DNA of 58,688 bases from Acanthamoeba castellanii str. Neff (lineage: Eukaryota; Discosea; Longamoebia; Acanthamoebidae). Below, one piece after another: positions 32,123-40,199 of the stretch. The notes below the pieces were generated by a model. The model made no database searches. It was not told the DNA's origin and was given only the letters and a program-made list of their open reading frames with translations. The stretch is from the NCBI RefSeq assembly GCF_000313135.1, contig NW_004457323.1, forward strand, positions 666,965 through 725,652, read 5' to 3'. The position numbers and the translations under genes are program-made. The number at the start of each line of letters is the position of its first letter. Within the stretch, counting starts at the first letter, position 1.

Positions 32123-34009
32123 ATGTCTGAGCTTTTTGACACAGGATCCGGGGCATCGGCGTTCGACGTCTTCAACGAACGCGTGGTGCCGCGCAACTAC
32201 ATCGATCATACCTGGAGTGAGGATCTGTACCGTAACCGATCACGCCCGGATGGCGAGCAGCAGCAATACGCGGCCGACGAAGCGGCACCGCTGATCACGT
32301 TCGACGAGGATCCGCGCCGGTACGATCTTCGCGCATCAAGTGAGGCCGGCGCGCTGTGGGACGAATTCCCGCCCGAGATGGGACCGACCTTGCGCCGCGG
32401 CGGTGCCTACATCCCACTCTATCCGCTGGATCCCGAACTGTTTCGTCCGGAGAAGACCACCAACGCGTGGGAGGATGTCTACGGTGAGGCCCAGCGCAAT
32501 CACGATCGCCCAGTCACGCTCAACATTGGCGATCGAGCGCGCGAGCAGATGATCCACGGGGCAGCGCATTATCGACGCAGCGACGAGGGTCAGGAATACG
32601 CCAACGGTGACATGTTCAGCGACGGTCACGAGCGCATCACGTCGGCGTTCCGGCCGTTCATCTATGCGCCCCAACGCTCGGTGCCGATCGAATACCGCGA
32701 GGGTGGCGCCGATCTCGCCGGCCACCAACGCAGCGCGGATCGCGTGGCGCCGTTTGGATTCTTCACCGAGGCGCGCAACGCGTCGGTTCGCGATGCACAC
32801 CGCGCGGCTGAGCGAAGCTCCGGTATCAGTAAGGGTCCGCACGTGCACGGCGAGGTGCGCCATCCGCTCCGGCACGAGATCTCACGGGCGGCCTCGGGTG
32901 TCGCCCACGCCGCGCTCCAGCACTCAGAGGCCGTGCGCGAACGCAACGTCGACGCCGATCACCGTGCCGAGATCTTCAACCCGCTCCAGTTCAACCGACC
33001 CGATCGCGGCGCGGATGCGGCCAAGGAAGCGATGCGCGGCAACGCGCTCACCCTGCGCGCCTACCAGGATCGCGTCAACATCCATCACTACGGTGCTCCG
33101 GCGAGCCGCGTGCGATCGGTGGGGCCCGGTGCTATGAGCCGCGACAGCGTCATCAGCATCCCGGTGATGAAGGAGCTTACGGCCGGAGCGAGACGCGTTG
33201 GTAACGCCTTCGCCGACGCCACAGGCGGCAGCCTCGCGGCCGCACACAACATGACCGACGTGTTCACCTACAACAACACCCAGAAACTGGCGGCTTCTGT
33301 TGCGACCGCGGCCGGTCAGGGTATGGCGCTCAACAACATGCCGGCGATCCACAACGTGCTCATGCCGTTCACCACCGACGGATCCGTCAAGCTCTACGCC
33401 GCCGGCCAGGCGATGCCGACGGGCATGACGGGCGCCTACAACGAGCGCGGGCACAACGCCTACTACAACACCGAGGTCTTTATCAACCCGTTCGCGCTCA
33501 AACAGGCCACCGAGACCGCCTACGCCGGCTACGGTCACGCGGGCGATCCCAACGGCGGCGCTGTGCGCAACGTGCTCATGCCGTTCACCACCGAGGCCTC
33601 CATCAAGCAGGCCACAGATCACTCCTCCGTGGCCGCTCCGGGCAACGGCGCGTACGGCGATCCGGCCCTGTATTCGGCAGCGATGGTGGCCAGCAGTGGC
33701 GACATGATCAAATCGCTCGGCGGACGCGAGGGCATCTCGCATCTGGGCAACGGTGTGCGCGCCCACGGCACCGTCACCGACGAGAACATCAACCCGCGCT
33801 ACCTCGACCACACAAACCGCGACACCTACTCGGAGTTCACGCATGCGGGCGGCGCCGGCATGTCGCGCTGGGCACCTATCGGATCCGAGCCGCTCACGCT
33901 CTACGACGTGCACGAACGCACCGTGTCAACGAGCACTCTGCCCGATGCGTCCATGCTGGCAGCCTTCCAGAACAACCCGCTGGTGCCCGTGCCAGTGCGA
34001 TACCAGTAA
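32123..34009 (+). CDS. 628-aa viral-like structural protein with internal duplication
   Basis: Intron-less; ATG at 32123 (MSELFDTGSGASAFDVFNER), TAA at 34007-34009. The N-terminal half is rich in Arg/Asp/His with PRNYIDHTWSEDLYRNR and RFRPFIYAPQ-like segments. From about residue 370 a roughly 80-residue unit appears twice, each copy ending in NVLMPFTTDGSVK or NVLMPFTTEASIK and preceded by TDVFTYNN or TEVFINPF. The C-terminus has YLDHTNRDTYSEFTHAGGAG. The His/Asn/Tyr-rich composition without transmembrane or enzyme motifs suggests a virion protein. The matching family name escapes me. It is the largest intact gene of island 2. Confidence 0.6.
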   Translation: MSELFDTGSGASAFDVFNERVVPRNYIDHTWSEDLYRNRSRPDGEQQQYAADEAAPLITFDEDPRRYDLRASSEAGALWDEFPPEMGPTLRRGGAYIPLYPLDPELFRPEKTTNAWEDVYGEAQRNHDRPVTLNIGDRAREQMIHGAAHYRRSDEGQEYANGDMFSDGHERITSAFRPFIYAPQRSVPIEYREGGADLAGHQRSADRVAPFGFFTEARNASVRDAHRAAERSSGISKGPHVHGEVRHPLRHEISRAASGVAHAALQHSEAVRERNVDADHRAEIFNPLQFNRPDRGADAAKEAMRGNALTLRAYQDRVNIHHYGAPASRVRSVGPGAMSRDSVISIPVMKELTAGARRVGNAFADATGGSLAAAHNMTDVFTYNNTQKLAASVATAAGQGMALNNMPAIHNVLMPFTTDGSVKLYAAGQAMPTGMTGAYNERGHNAYYNTEVFINPFALKQATETAYAGYGHAGDPNGGAVRNVLMPFTTEASIKQATDHSSVAAPGNGAYGDPALYSAAMVASSGDMIKSLGGREGISHLGNGVRAHGTVTDENINPRYLDHTNRDTYSEFTHAGGAGMSRWAPIGSEPLTLYDVHERTVSTSTLPDASMLAAFQNNPLVPVPVRYQ

Positions 34010-34090
34010 TAAAAACCAGGCACATCTGTGAGCTTGCCCCTTCCTCGATCGCAGTGCGCATTGGGGCCGCACACAAACAACGACAAAAGA

Positions 34091-34681
34091 ATGGCCATGG
34101 AAGACACGGTGCTGGCGCTTGTGGTCGTCTCGGCGCTCGCATCCATCGGGACGCTGGTGTTCGCCGTGGTGCAGGGATGGGAGTTCCTCCACAAGTATTT
34201 CAGCAAGACCAACGGCGACGACGGCGACAACGTGTTTGGCGCCGCCGAGCGCCAGATGCTGTTCGACGTGCACGCCCGGATCACCGACGGCAACAGAACG
34301 CTGTGGAGTCTGCCACTGGAGGTGCTGGGCAAGATCGATTACGTTTATAATGCACTGCGTAAGGATAACAAGCATGGCGCGCGCGAGGTCAATCGGCCCA
34401 TCATGCGAAACGGCCGGATCACGCTTGTTCTGGCGGCGCGCAGCTACGTGGGACCTGAACATGGCTATGAGGATGGATCGTCGCCGAAGCGGCGCCGGTC
34501 GACCACCGACGACGCGCTCGATTGCATGGAGGGCCAGTGGCTGGGCGCCCGGAAGGGAGGGCAAGTGGCTGAGCGCCAGGCAGTGGATGAGGACAGTGAG
34601 GAGCATCACTCGTCGTCGCTGTTGGACGTTGTATTGTTGGAGAAGGAGAGCTCCTCCTCGTCGTCGTCCTCGTCGTTGTAG
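34091..34681 (+). CDS. Viral-like membrane-anchored protein
   Basis: MEDTVLALVVVSALASIGTL gives an N-terminal transmembrane segment (residues ~6-28), followed by a soluble part with MLFDVHARITDGNRTLWSLP and PIMRNGRITLVLAARSYVGP. The last ~25 residues (ESSSSSSSSSL) are antisense to the acidic end of the converging gene at 34606-35106, so the true stop may be earlier if there is an indel. There is an 81-bp gap after the 628-aa gene, in the same direction. Short N-terminally anchored proteins are common in NCLDV inner membranes; the function is unknown. Confidence 0.5.
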   Translation: MAMEDTVLALVVVSALASIGTLVFAVVQGWEFLHKYFSKTNGDDGDNVFGAAERQMLFDVHARITDGNRTLWSLPLEVLGKIDYVYNALRKDNKHGAREVNRPIMRNGRITLVLAARSYVGPEHGYEDGSSPKRRRSTTDDALDCMEGQWLGARKGGQVAERQAVDEDSEEHHSSSLLDVVLLEKESSSSSSSSSL

Positions 34682-35106
34682 ATGATGCCGCAGTCCTCCT
34701 CGCCGCTGTCGCTGACGCACTCCTCCTTGGAGGTGTCAATAAAGGAATCCTCCTCGTCATAGTCGTTGGACTCGCTGCTGCCCTCCTTGAGATCCGATCC
34801 CCACTCGTTATCGCTGAGATCCTTGTCCTCTGGGTACTTGGCGTCGTTGTACCGTTCGACCGGTTTGATGGTGCGCTACGCGACCATGGCCGGTTTTTTC
34901 GCGGTGGTGGTCTTTTTGGGCGCAACCGGCTTCGTTGCGGTGGCAACCTTTTTGGGTACGGCTGGTTTCTTTGTGGTCGCGGTGGTGGCGACCTTCCTGG
35001 CGACCTTGGAGGGACGCGCGGTCGCCGCCGCTGCCTTGGGCGCAGCGCGCTTCACTGGTGCCGTTTTGGTGGTGGTGGTGGTGGTGGTCGCTTTCTTGGG
35101 TGGCAT
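34606..35106 (-). pseudogene. Histone-H1-like basic / acidic-tailed protein with in-frame TAG
   Basis: Start MPPKKATTTTTTTKTAPVKR at 35106. The first 76 residues are Lys/Ala/Pro/Thr-rich with KPAVPKKVATATKPVAPKK-type repeats, like linker-histone tails or adenovirus/NCLDV core proteins, so it is probably DNA-condensing. A TAG at 34876-34878 is followed in the same frame by RTIKPVERYNDAKYPEDKDL, then long Asp/Glu/Ser runs ending NTTSNSDDE with TGA at 34606-34608. The uninterrupted, biased frame beyond the stop argues that this was one ~166-aa protein. A recent nonsense change, programmed readthrough, or a base error are possible. It overlaps the converging gene by 76 bp. Confidence 0.6.
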
Positions 35107-35163
35107 GTTCGCTTTAATAGACCAAGGGTGAGACAAGATGATGACAACGCACTGCGCGGTGTA

Positions 35164-35637
35164 TCACTTGCGGCGTGGCGCGCGCCGTCGTGGTCTCCTG
35201 GCGCCGGACGAGGCAGACGGCACGACGACGTCCTCGCGCATGAGGGCAGCGATGGCATCGGCGCGACGCTTCTTGGCGCTCGAGGCAGGATCCAATGAGG
35301 CCGTCCACGAATCGTCGATAATCGCCTCGGCCTCACGGCGTCGGCGCTTGCGGGCGCACCCCTCGTGATCCTCGTCATCGTCCCCCTCCCCATCGCCGTC
35401 GTCGTCGTTTTCCCCCGCCTCGGGCTCGTCCTCGTCTTTCGCCTTGCCCTCGTCGTTGTCGTCGTTGTTGTCATGCCTCACCTCGATCTCGGTCTCGGTC
35501 TCCTCTTCAGCTTCATCTTCAATGTCGCTGTCGACGGTCTCAAGGTAGATGTCGCCGACCTTGTTGTCGTCATCGCCAAACAGCGAATCGCGATAGAACG
35601 AGAGCGGAAACACGGGCGCCGACGGTGGCTGCTCCAT
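35164..35637 (-). CDS. Acidic/basic viral-like protein (157 aa)
   Basis: Start MEQPPSAPVFPLSFYRDSLF at 35637; an upstream ATG at 35721 is less likely. A folded-looking N-terminus is followed by a long Asp/Glu/Asn run and then basic clusters (ARKRRRREAE, SSAKKRRADAI) and a final GARRPRRRAPRRK tail. The alternating acidic and basic blocks resemble chaperone or packaging-type proteins. No family recognised. Divergent from the next gene, with 96 bp between. Confidence 0.5.
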   Translation of the reverse strand: MEQPPSAPVFPLSFYRDSLFGDDDNKVGDIYLETVDSDIEDEAEEETETEIEVRHDNNDDNDEGKAKDEDEPEAGENDDDGDGEGDDDEDHEGCARKRRRREAEAIIDDSWTASLDPASSAKKRRADAIAALMREDVVVPSASSGARRPRRRAPRRK

Positions 35638-35733
35638 TGCTCTTTCTTTTTTTCGTTCGGTATTAGGGCATCCGCGCAATGCAGTGTGCGCACGGGAGAC
35701 GCGCGAATTTTGCTGTCGCACGTGACAACAACC

Positions 35734-36358
35734 ATGTCATCGGCGCCCCCTAAGCAGCGCATTCAGACCGTCCAGGATTTTGCCATCACGAGTCAGCTGC
35801 GGCAGGATCATCTGGCGGTCAAGATCGCCCCGCTGCTGACCGATTTCTTCCTCTCCATCTACCGTTCATGTCTCAACTATGCCGAAGCCGTGATGGCCGA
35901 ATCGGGCGACGTGGTCGACCCCATCGATCACTTTGCGCGCGCCGTCGAAGCGCTCGATCTGAGCGAACACGCCGATTCGCTGGATCGCATCATCGGGCAG
36001 CTGCCGGAACTCAGCACGGCCTTCAAGACCTTCTTCTTGGCGCAGGCGTGGTGCTCACCTCGGTGCGGCTCCAGCAGGGCGCCGGATCCGTGTCGCCGGC
36101 GCTCATGGCGACGCTGCCGACCAAGCGCAAGATCGTCGGCGAGCTCATCGACGAAGCCGGGACGGTGTTCCTCAGCGATCCCGCGCTCATCGCCAAGCCG
36201 CGTCGCGCCATCGAATCGGCGGCCATCTGGCGGGGCGGAGGCGGGACGGCCGATGGTGCGAACCTGTTCTCAGTCTTCATGGCCTTGAGGAATCCATCCA
36301 GGAAACCAAACGACGCCGTCGTCATCGCCGGCGCGAGCGACCACCATTGTGTGTTTAG
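35734..36358 (+). pseudogene. Conserved NCLDV-type protein (~205 aa), two frameshifts
   Basis: ATG 35734. IQTVQDFAITSQLRQDHLAV followed by KIAPLLTDFFLSIYRSCLNY, then FKTFFLGAGVVLTSVRLQQG, TKRKIVGELIDEAGTVFLSD, and a final LEESIQETKRRRRHRRRERP to TAG at 36356-36358. This helical layout ('iApl...fl.siY..c', 'vfl..a.vLtsvR', 'e.a..f..dP', 'i..sI..Tir') matches a widespread short nucleocytovirus protein whose exact name I cannot give. The frame changes near 36045 (after FKTFFL) and again near 36230-36270, so it is broken twice as read. Confidence 0.55.
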
Positions 36359-36379
36359 TGACTAACCCTTCTTTGTCAG

Positions 36380-36880
36380 ATGATGGACGTGCAGCCCGCC
36401 ATGCGCAGTAACGCCAACTACATCTTCCTCACCAAGGCGAAGTCGGGCGTGTTGCGCGAGAAGATCTACAAGAACTGGGGCAGCTCAGTGCCCAACGCCC
36501 GCGTGTTCAACCAGATCATGGACGCGGCCACGCTCGACTACAGCTGCTTGGTCATCGACAACAAGAACAACAGCTCATCGCGCATTAGCGACTCGTTCGC
36601 GCGTTTCAAGGCCGACTACGATCTGGCCGAGAGCCCCTTCAAGATGGGCGGTGCGCCCTTCTGGGCGTTCGGCGCCACGGCCGGCATTGGAGAGGACGAG
36701 ATGGACAATGACGAGGTACGTGACGCCCCCGCCGATGGTGACGCTGATGAGTTTGGCGCGCAGGGTGGCAACAACGTGGGCGACGACGAGATCGACGCCA
36801 TGGAACGCGCGCTGCGCAACATCGGCCCCAAGACCAAGGTACGAGTGCGCCGTGTGACGAGGGACGAGGATGATGAATAA
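36380..36880 (+). pseudogene. A32-type DNA-packaging ATPase, C-terminal part only
   Basis: The product begins QMMDVQPAMRSNANYIFLTK, the sensor-region helix and strand that in poxvirus-A32-like FtsK/HerA ATPases follows the Walker B strand. It continues KIYKNWGSSVPNARVFNQIM and SCLVIDNKNNSSSRISDSFA, a close match in layout to the family's 'F..vmd..T..y.clVidn' end. An acidic tail runs to TAA at 36878-36880. The Walker A and B motifs needed to pump viral DNA into capsids are not upstream; a different NCLDV gene is there. 36358-36379 (GACTAACCC then TTCTTTGTCAG) looks like an intron 3' end, so either a missing 5' exon or a deletion truncated the gene. Confidence 0.7.
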
Positions 36881-36895
36881 AAAAAGACATCGATC

Positions 36896-37408
36896 ATGGC
36901 GCCCGAGGGGTCGATGGACTGTGGCCTTTGCCATCGCCACAATATGGACGGCTATCAAACTGGAGGCTTAAAAACAATGCTCCATTATACATTTTTCTCA
37001 CAAAGCGTGCACATGGAGGAGACGGTGCGGTTCATTGTCGTATCCAAGCGAGACCTGACGCAAATCAGGGAGGGATTGAACACGCACGATGTTGTGTCCA
37101 TCCACGTTGGCCCACCCGGATCCGAAGTGGTGACATGCCTCGTCAAAGATGTTGAGGATCGTGTCGTTACGACCGACACTGGGTATCTCGTGGTCGACGA
37201 CTCATCAATTATCAAGATGCTCGCCGAGGATCAGGCGAGACTCGCCCACGGAAACGACGAGTGTGTTCTTGCACGCCTCCGATGCGCCGCCTGCGGGGGC
37301 ACGCCCCGCAAGCTGCTCACGTGCTCGCGATGCATGAAACGTCGGTACTGCGACAGAAAGTGCCAACAATCACATTGGAGGGTGCATAAATCAGAGTGTA
37401 TTCAATAG
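36896..37408 (+). CDS. MYND zinc-finger viral-like protein
   Basis: The C-terminal ~40 residues form a MYND-type finger: CAACGGTPRKLLTCSRC, then RRYCDRKCQQSHWRVHKSEC, supplying all the Cys/His ligands in the usual order. MYND fingers bind proline-rich peptides. The N-terminal ~90 residues (TVRFIVVSKRDLTQIREGLN, GYLVVDDSSIIKMLAEDQAR) form a separate, unrecognised domain. ATG at 36896 gives 170 aa; ATG at 37013 (MEETVRFIVV) gives 131 aa and looks the more natural domain start. MYND proteins are common in large amoeba viruses and in the host, so origin rests on the neighbours. Intact. Confidence 0.7.
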   Translation: MAPEGSMDCGLCHRHNMDGYQTGGLKTMLHYTFFSQSVHMEETVRFIVVSKRDLTQIREGLNTHDVVSIHVGPPGSEVVTCLVKDVEDRVVTTDTGYLVVDDSSIIKMLAEDQARLAHGNDECVLARLRCAACGGTPRKLLTCSRCMKRRYCDRKCQQSHWRVHKSECIQ

Positions 37409-37424
37409 AACTACTTACTCGCTC

Positions 37425-37748
37425 TTATTCTTGGTTGAGCGGCGCTTCTTGACGGGGATCCTCATGTTGGAAGAGCATCGCACAACCATCGAGGGCGTCG
37501 TCGTCGTCATTGCGTCCTGGGCGCCATCCCAAGGAGATCCATTTTTTGGCGTTTCGTTCGATGCCCAAGATCAGATCCATCCATCCATCCGGAGGATCCG
37601 AGAGATCCAGTGCCATTCGCGTCAGTGGGGTGGGTTCAGGTGGCGTTGACAGCCCAAGCGGTCGGCGCACCCTGAACTTGAGGTTGGCACCCAGGAGTTT
37701 AGCACAACCGGTCTCGGGATCAAACTCAACGCGCTCGAGATCACCCAT
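37425..37748 (-). CDS. Unknown small viral-like protein (107 aa)
   Basis: Start MGDLERVEFDPETGCAKLLG at 37748; the body has KFRVRRPLGLSTPPEPTPLT and DGWMDLILGIERNAKKWISL. The printed end is EDPRQEAPLNQE, but another frame would end MRIPVKKRRSTKNKSE, a more natural basic tail, so a late indel (near 37470) is possible. A GTTTTATGTC element lies about 30 bp upstream. It converges on the MYND gene (17 bp between stops) and is the last viral-like gene before the retrotransposon. Confidence 0.45.
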   Translation of the reverse strand: MGDLERVEFDPETGCAKLLGANLKFRVRRPLGLSTPPEPTPLTRMALDLSDPPDGWMDLILGIERNAKKWISLGWRPGRNDDDDALDGCAMLFQHEDPRQEAPLNQE

Positions 37749-37815
37749 TGTCTGCTGGGTGGGGGAATGACATAAAACGAACGAAAACCAGCGCCCAATT
37801 TTTTTTGTTTTAGCC

Positions 37816-38616
37816 ATGCCCAGCACCACCAAGGAACGTTTCGACGCCGCACGCCTCCACATGGCCCGCGAGAACATCGAGCGCGATCCTGCGACCGCCG
37901 AAGAGGAGGACGACGATGATGAGGATGAGGAGGATGAAGACAGTGGTGGCAGAAGTGGTGGCGAGTTCAGCGAGGATGTGGCTGGCCAGGGCTTGTCGCC
38001 GGGGCGGGCTGGTGTGGCGGCGGCCATGCTTGCCGCGGTGCGTGAGGTGCACGGTTTTCGGCGCCTGGCTAAGGCGGCGGTCTGGTTCCCTGATCGTAGT
38101 CTTACTACAGCGCGCGGTCAACACGAGTACGATTTTCTCAAGAAGATCGGGCGGAAGGTCATGGCGGTCGACCGTGACGCGCCTGGCGAGGTCCTCAAGC
38201 TGATCGTGGAGCTCCAGGAGGACATCGAGCGCCGTGCCCACATTGTCGTTGTGGGCGAGGAGGAGGGCTGGGAGACGGCAGGCTGCCTCGAAGAGGACGA
38301 GGGCAGCTTCATCGCCGGGCGGCAGGACAAGCTCGCCGAGGCTCGGAAGAAGGCCGAGAGCCGCAAGAAGGTCCGTAAGGTGGCCCCGGCGGACTCGCTT
38401 TTTCGGTCAGGCCGGGCGGGGCGCAGTCGCGGGGGTACGAGATATCCCGCACCTGCCAGGGACGACCGTGGCGTGCCCGCGACCGGGGACCCCCCTGCTT
38501 CAACGGCGGAGCCGCGGAGCCAGCGACCGGCGGGGAGGAGCGTCACCTGTTACGTGTGCGGTGGCAGCCACTACGCCAAGGAGTGTCCCAAGAAATGGGA
38601 TCGGCCGGCTGCGTGA
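37816..38616 (+). CDS. Gag-like protein with CCHC zinc knuckle
   Basis: 266 aa from ATG 37816. An acidic N-terminus (EEEDDDDEDEEDED) is followed by a helical middle (FLKKIGRKVMAVDRDAPGEV, VLKLIVELQEDIERRAHIVV) and a basic linker. The C-terminal zinc knuckle is CYVCGGSHYAKEC (C-x2-C-x4-H-x4-C). The product should bind element RNA. It overlaps the RT start by 22 bp, so the RT is probably made by reinitiation or frameshift. Confidence 0.8.
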   Translation: MPSTTKERFDAARLHMARENIERDPATAEEEDDDDEDEEDEDSGGRSGGEFSEDVAGQGLSPGRAGVAAAMLAAVREVHGFRRLAKAAVWFPDRSLTTARGQHEYDFLKKIGRKVMAVDRDAPGEVLKLIVELQEDIERRAHIVVVGEEEGWETAGCLEEDEGSFIAGRQDKLAEARKKAESRKKVRKVAPADSLFRSGRAGRSRGGTRYPAPARDDRGVPATGDPPASTAEPRSQRPAGRSVTCYVCGGSHYAKECPKKWDRPAA

Positions 38617-40199
38617 GCCTGCCCCCATTGAGCGAGCCGGTGGACGGGTGTTGGGGAAGCGTCTGCGTGGAGGAGACGGCAGTGGTGGAGGAGCAGGAGG
38701 ACAATCTGGGCGACCTGCCGGCGCTGATCGAGGATGAAAGCGACAGCGAGGAGGAGGGGGAGGACGAGTGGTGGCCGGAGAGCGAGTCGGTGGAGGTGGA
38801 TGGTGAGGAGGGGCTGCTGCAGGGGGAGGGGCCAGTGCCGCTCTCGACGCGGCGCCGGCGGGAGCCCGGGTGGGACGAGCACTACGAGAGCGACGGACTG
38901 GGCGAGACCAGTCCACGCCACCTGGGCACCCCTGGGGCGGGCGTGGTGCCAGTGACGGATCCGGCAGAGCTGTCGGTGGTCGGCCGCCTGCAAGCTCGGG
39001 CAGCGGCGTGGGCCCAGATCGGGGCATCCGACCAGGTCCGTTCGTGGATTGCCCACGGCGTGGCGTTCGAGTTGCGGGCCGAGGTCTCGGAGGACCGGCG
39101 CATCTTCCCGGCGACCCCAGCGCAGCAGACCTGGCTGCTCGCCGAGGTGGAACGCCTGGTCGCCACAGGAGCGGCGGAGCTCATGGGCATCGGCCCGTCC
39201 AAACCTGCCGGCATTCGCTACGTGTCGCCGGTGTTCTGCGTGCCGAAGAAGGGACCGAAAAAATGGCGGCTGGTCATCGACATGCGCCGCATCAACTTGG
39301 GGATAGCCGAGCGGAGGGTGCGGTTCGAAGGGCTGTCGTCGGTGGCCCGAGTGGCCGGGAGGGGGTGGTGGATGATCACTTTCGATCTAGCGCAAGGCTA
39401 CCACCACCTCCTGGTGGAGGAAGAGTCGTGCCAGCTGCTGGGCTTCCGGGTGGGCGACCGCTGGTTCCGCTACCGCGTCCTCCCCTTCGGCCTACGAATC
39501 TCGCCGTGGGTGTTCACGAAAGTGGTGCGCGCCATGGTGCGGGACTGGCGGCGTCAGGGCATCGTCGTGACGTCCTACCTGGACGATTTCGTCGTGATGG
39601 CGCCGGACTGCGAGGCCCTGCGGCGGATCCGCGACACGGTCATTACCCCGACACTGGACCAGCTCAGGTGGCTGCGCGAGCCCACCAAGGGCGAGTGGGA
39701 GCCGACCCAGTGTGCGGAGGTGCTGGCGCTCGTCGTGGTCCGGTGGTCGCACACGTTGCGCAGGCACAGGCCATTGAGCGCCTCGACCTTTGTCAGCCTC
39801 CAGGCGCGTGGCGCGTTCGCAGCAGACAAACTGGCGTGGCCAATCCACCACAAGGAGATGAAACCAGTCGAGCTAGCCGTCGATACGCTGGGGCACTACG
39901 TTGCCGGCCGGTGGGTCGAATTCGAAAGCGACAACGTCATGGTGGTCGCGTACCTGCGCGATGGTGGTGGCCCCGATCCGTGGATGACCGACGTCGTGCG
40001 GCGCGTGTGGCTGAGGGCGGCGGCCGAGGGTTGTGGAGTCTACAACGCGCGGTGGATTCGTGGGAGCACGGACAACAGGGAGGCCGATTGGCTGTCGCGC
40101 TACTCCGACACCGACGATTGGGAGCTCTCCTGGGACACTGTCGCCGAGCTGGAGCAGCAGTTCGGGGGCTGGGACTCGACCGCTTCACCAACAACCTGA
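38595..40199 (+). CDS. Reverse transcriptase-RNase H of YR retrotransposon
   Basis: From ATG 38595 an acidic N-terminus leads to RT motifs: RYVSPVFCVPKKGPKKWRLV, IDMRRINLGI, WMITFDLAQGYHHLLV (motif A, catalytic Asp), RYRVLPFGLRISPWVF (motif B), and SYLDDFVVMA (YxDD catalytic pair). RNase H follows: HKEMKPVELAVDTLGHYVAG (Glu), FESDNVMVVAYLRDGGG (Asp), and STDNREADWLSR (final Asp). The DN...ADWLSR form is that of DIRS-type RNase H. All catalytic residues seen are present. It converts element RNA to DNA. Confidence 0.9.
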   Translation: MGSAGCVSLPPLSEPVDGCWGSVCVEETAVVEEQEDNLGDLPALIEDESDSEEEGEDEWWPESESVEVDGEEGLLQGEGPVPLSTRRRREPGWDEHYESDGLGETSPRHLGTPGAGVVPVTDPAELSVVGRLQARAAAWAQIGASDQVRSWIAHGVAFELRAEVSEDRRIFPATPAQQTWLLAEVERLVATGAAELMGIGPSKPAGIRYVSPVFCVPKKGPKKWRLVIDMRRINLGIAERRVRFEGLSSVARVAGRGWWMITFDLAQGYHHLLVEEESCQLLGFRVGDRWFRYRVLPFGLRISPWVFTKVVRAMVRDWRRQGIVVTSYLDDFVVMAPDCEALRRIRDTVITPTLDQLRWLREPTKGEWEPTQCAEVLALVVVRWSHTLRRHRPLSASTFVSLQARGAFAADKLAWPIHHKEMKPVELAVDTLGHYVAGRWVEFESDNVMVVAYLRDGGGPDPWMTDVVRRVWLRAAAEGCGVYNARWIRGSTDNREADWLSRYSDTDDWELSWDTVAELEQQFGGWDSTASPTT

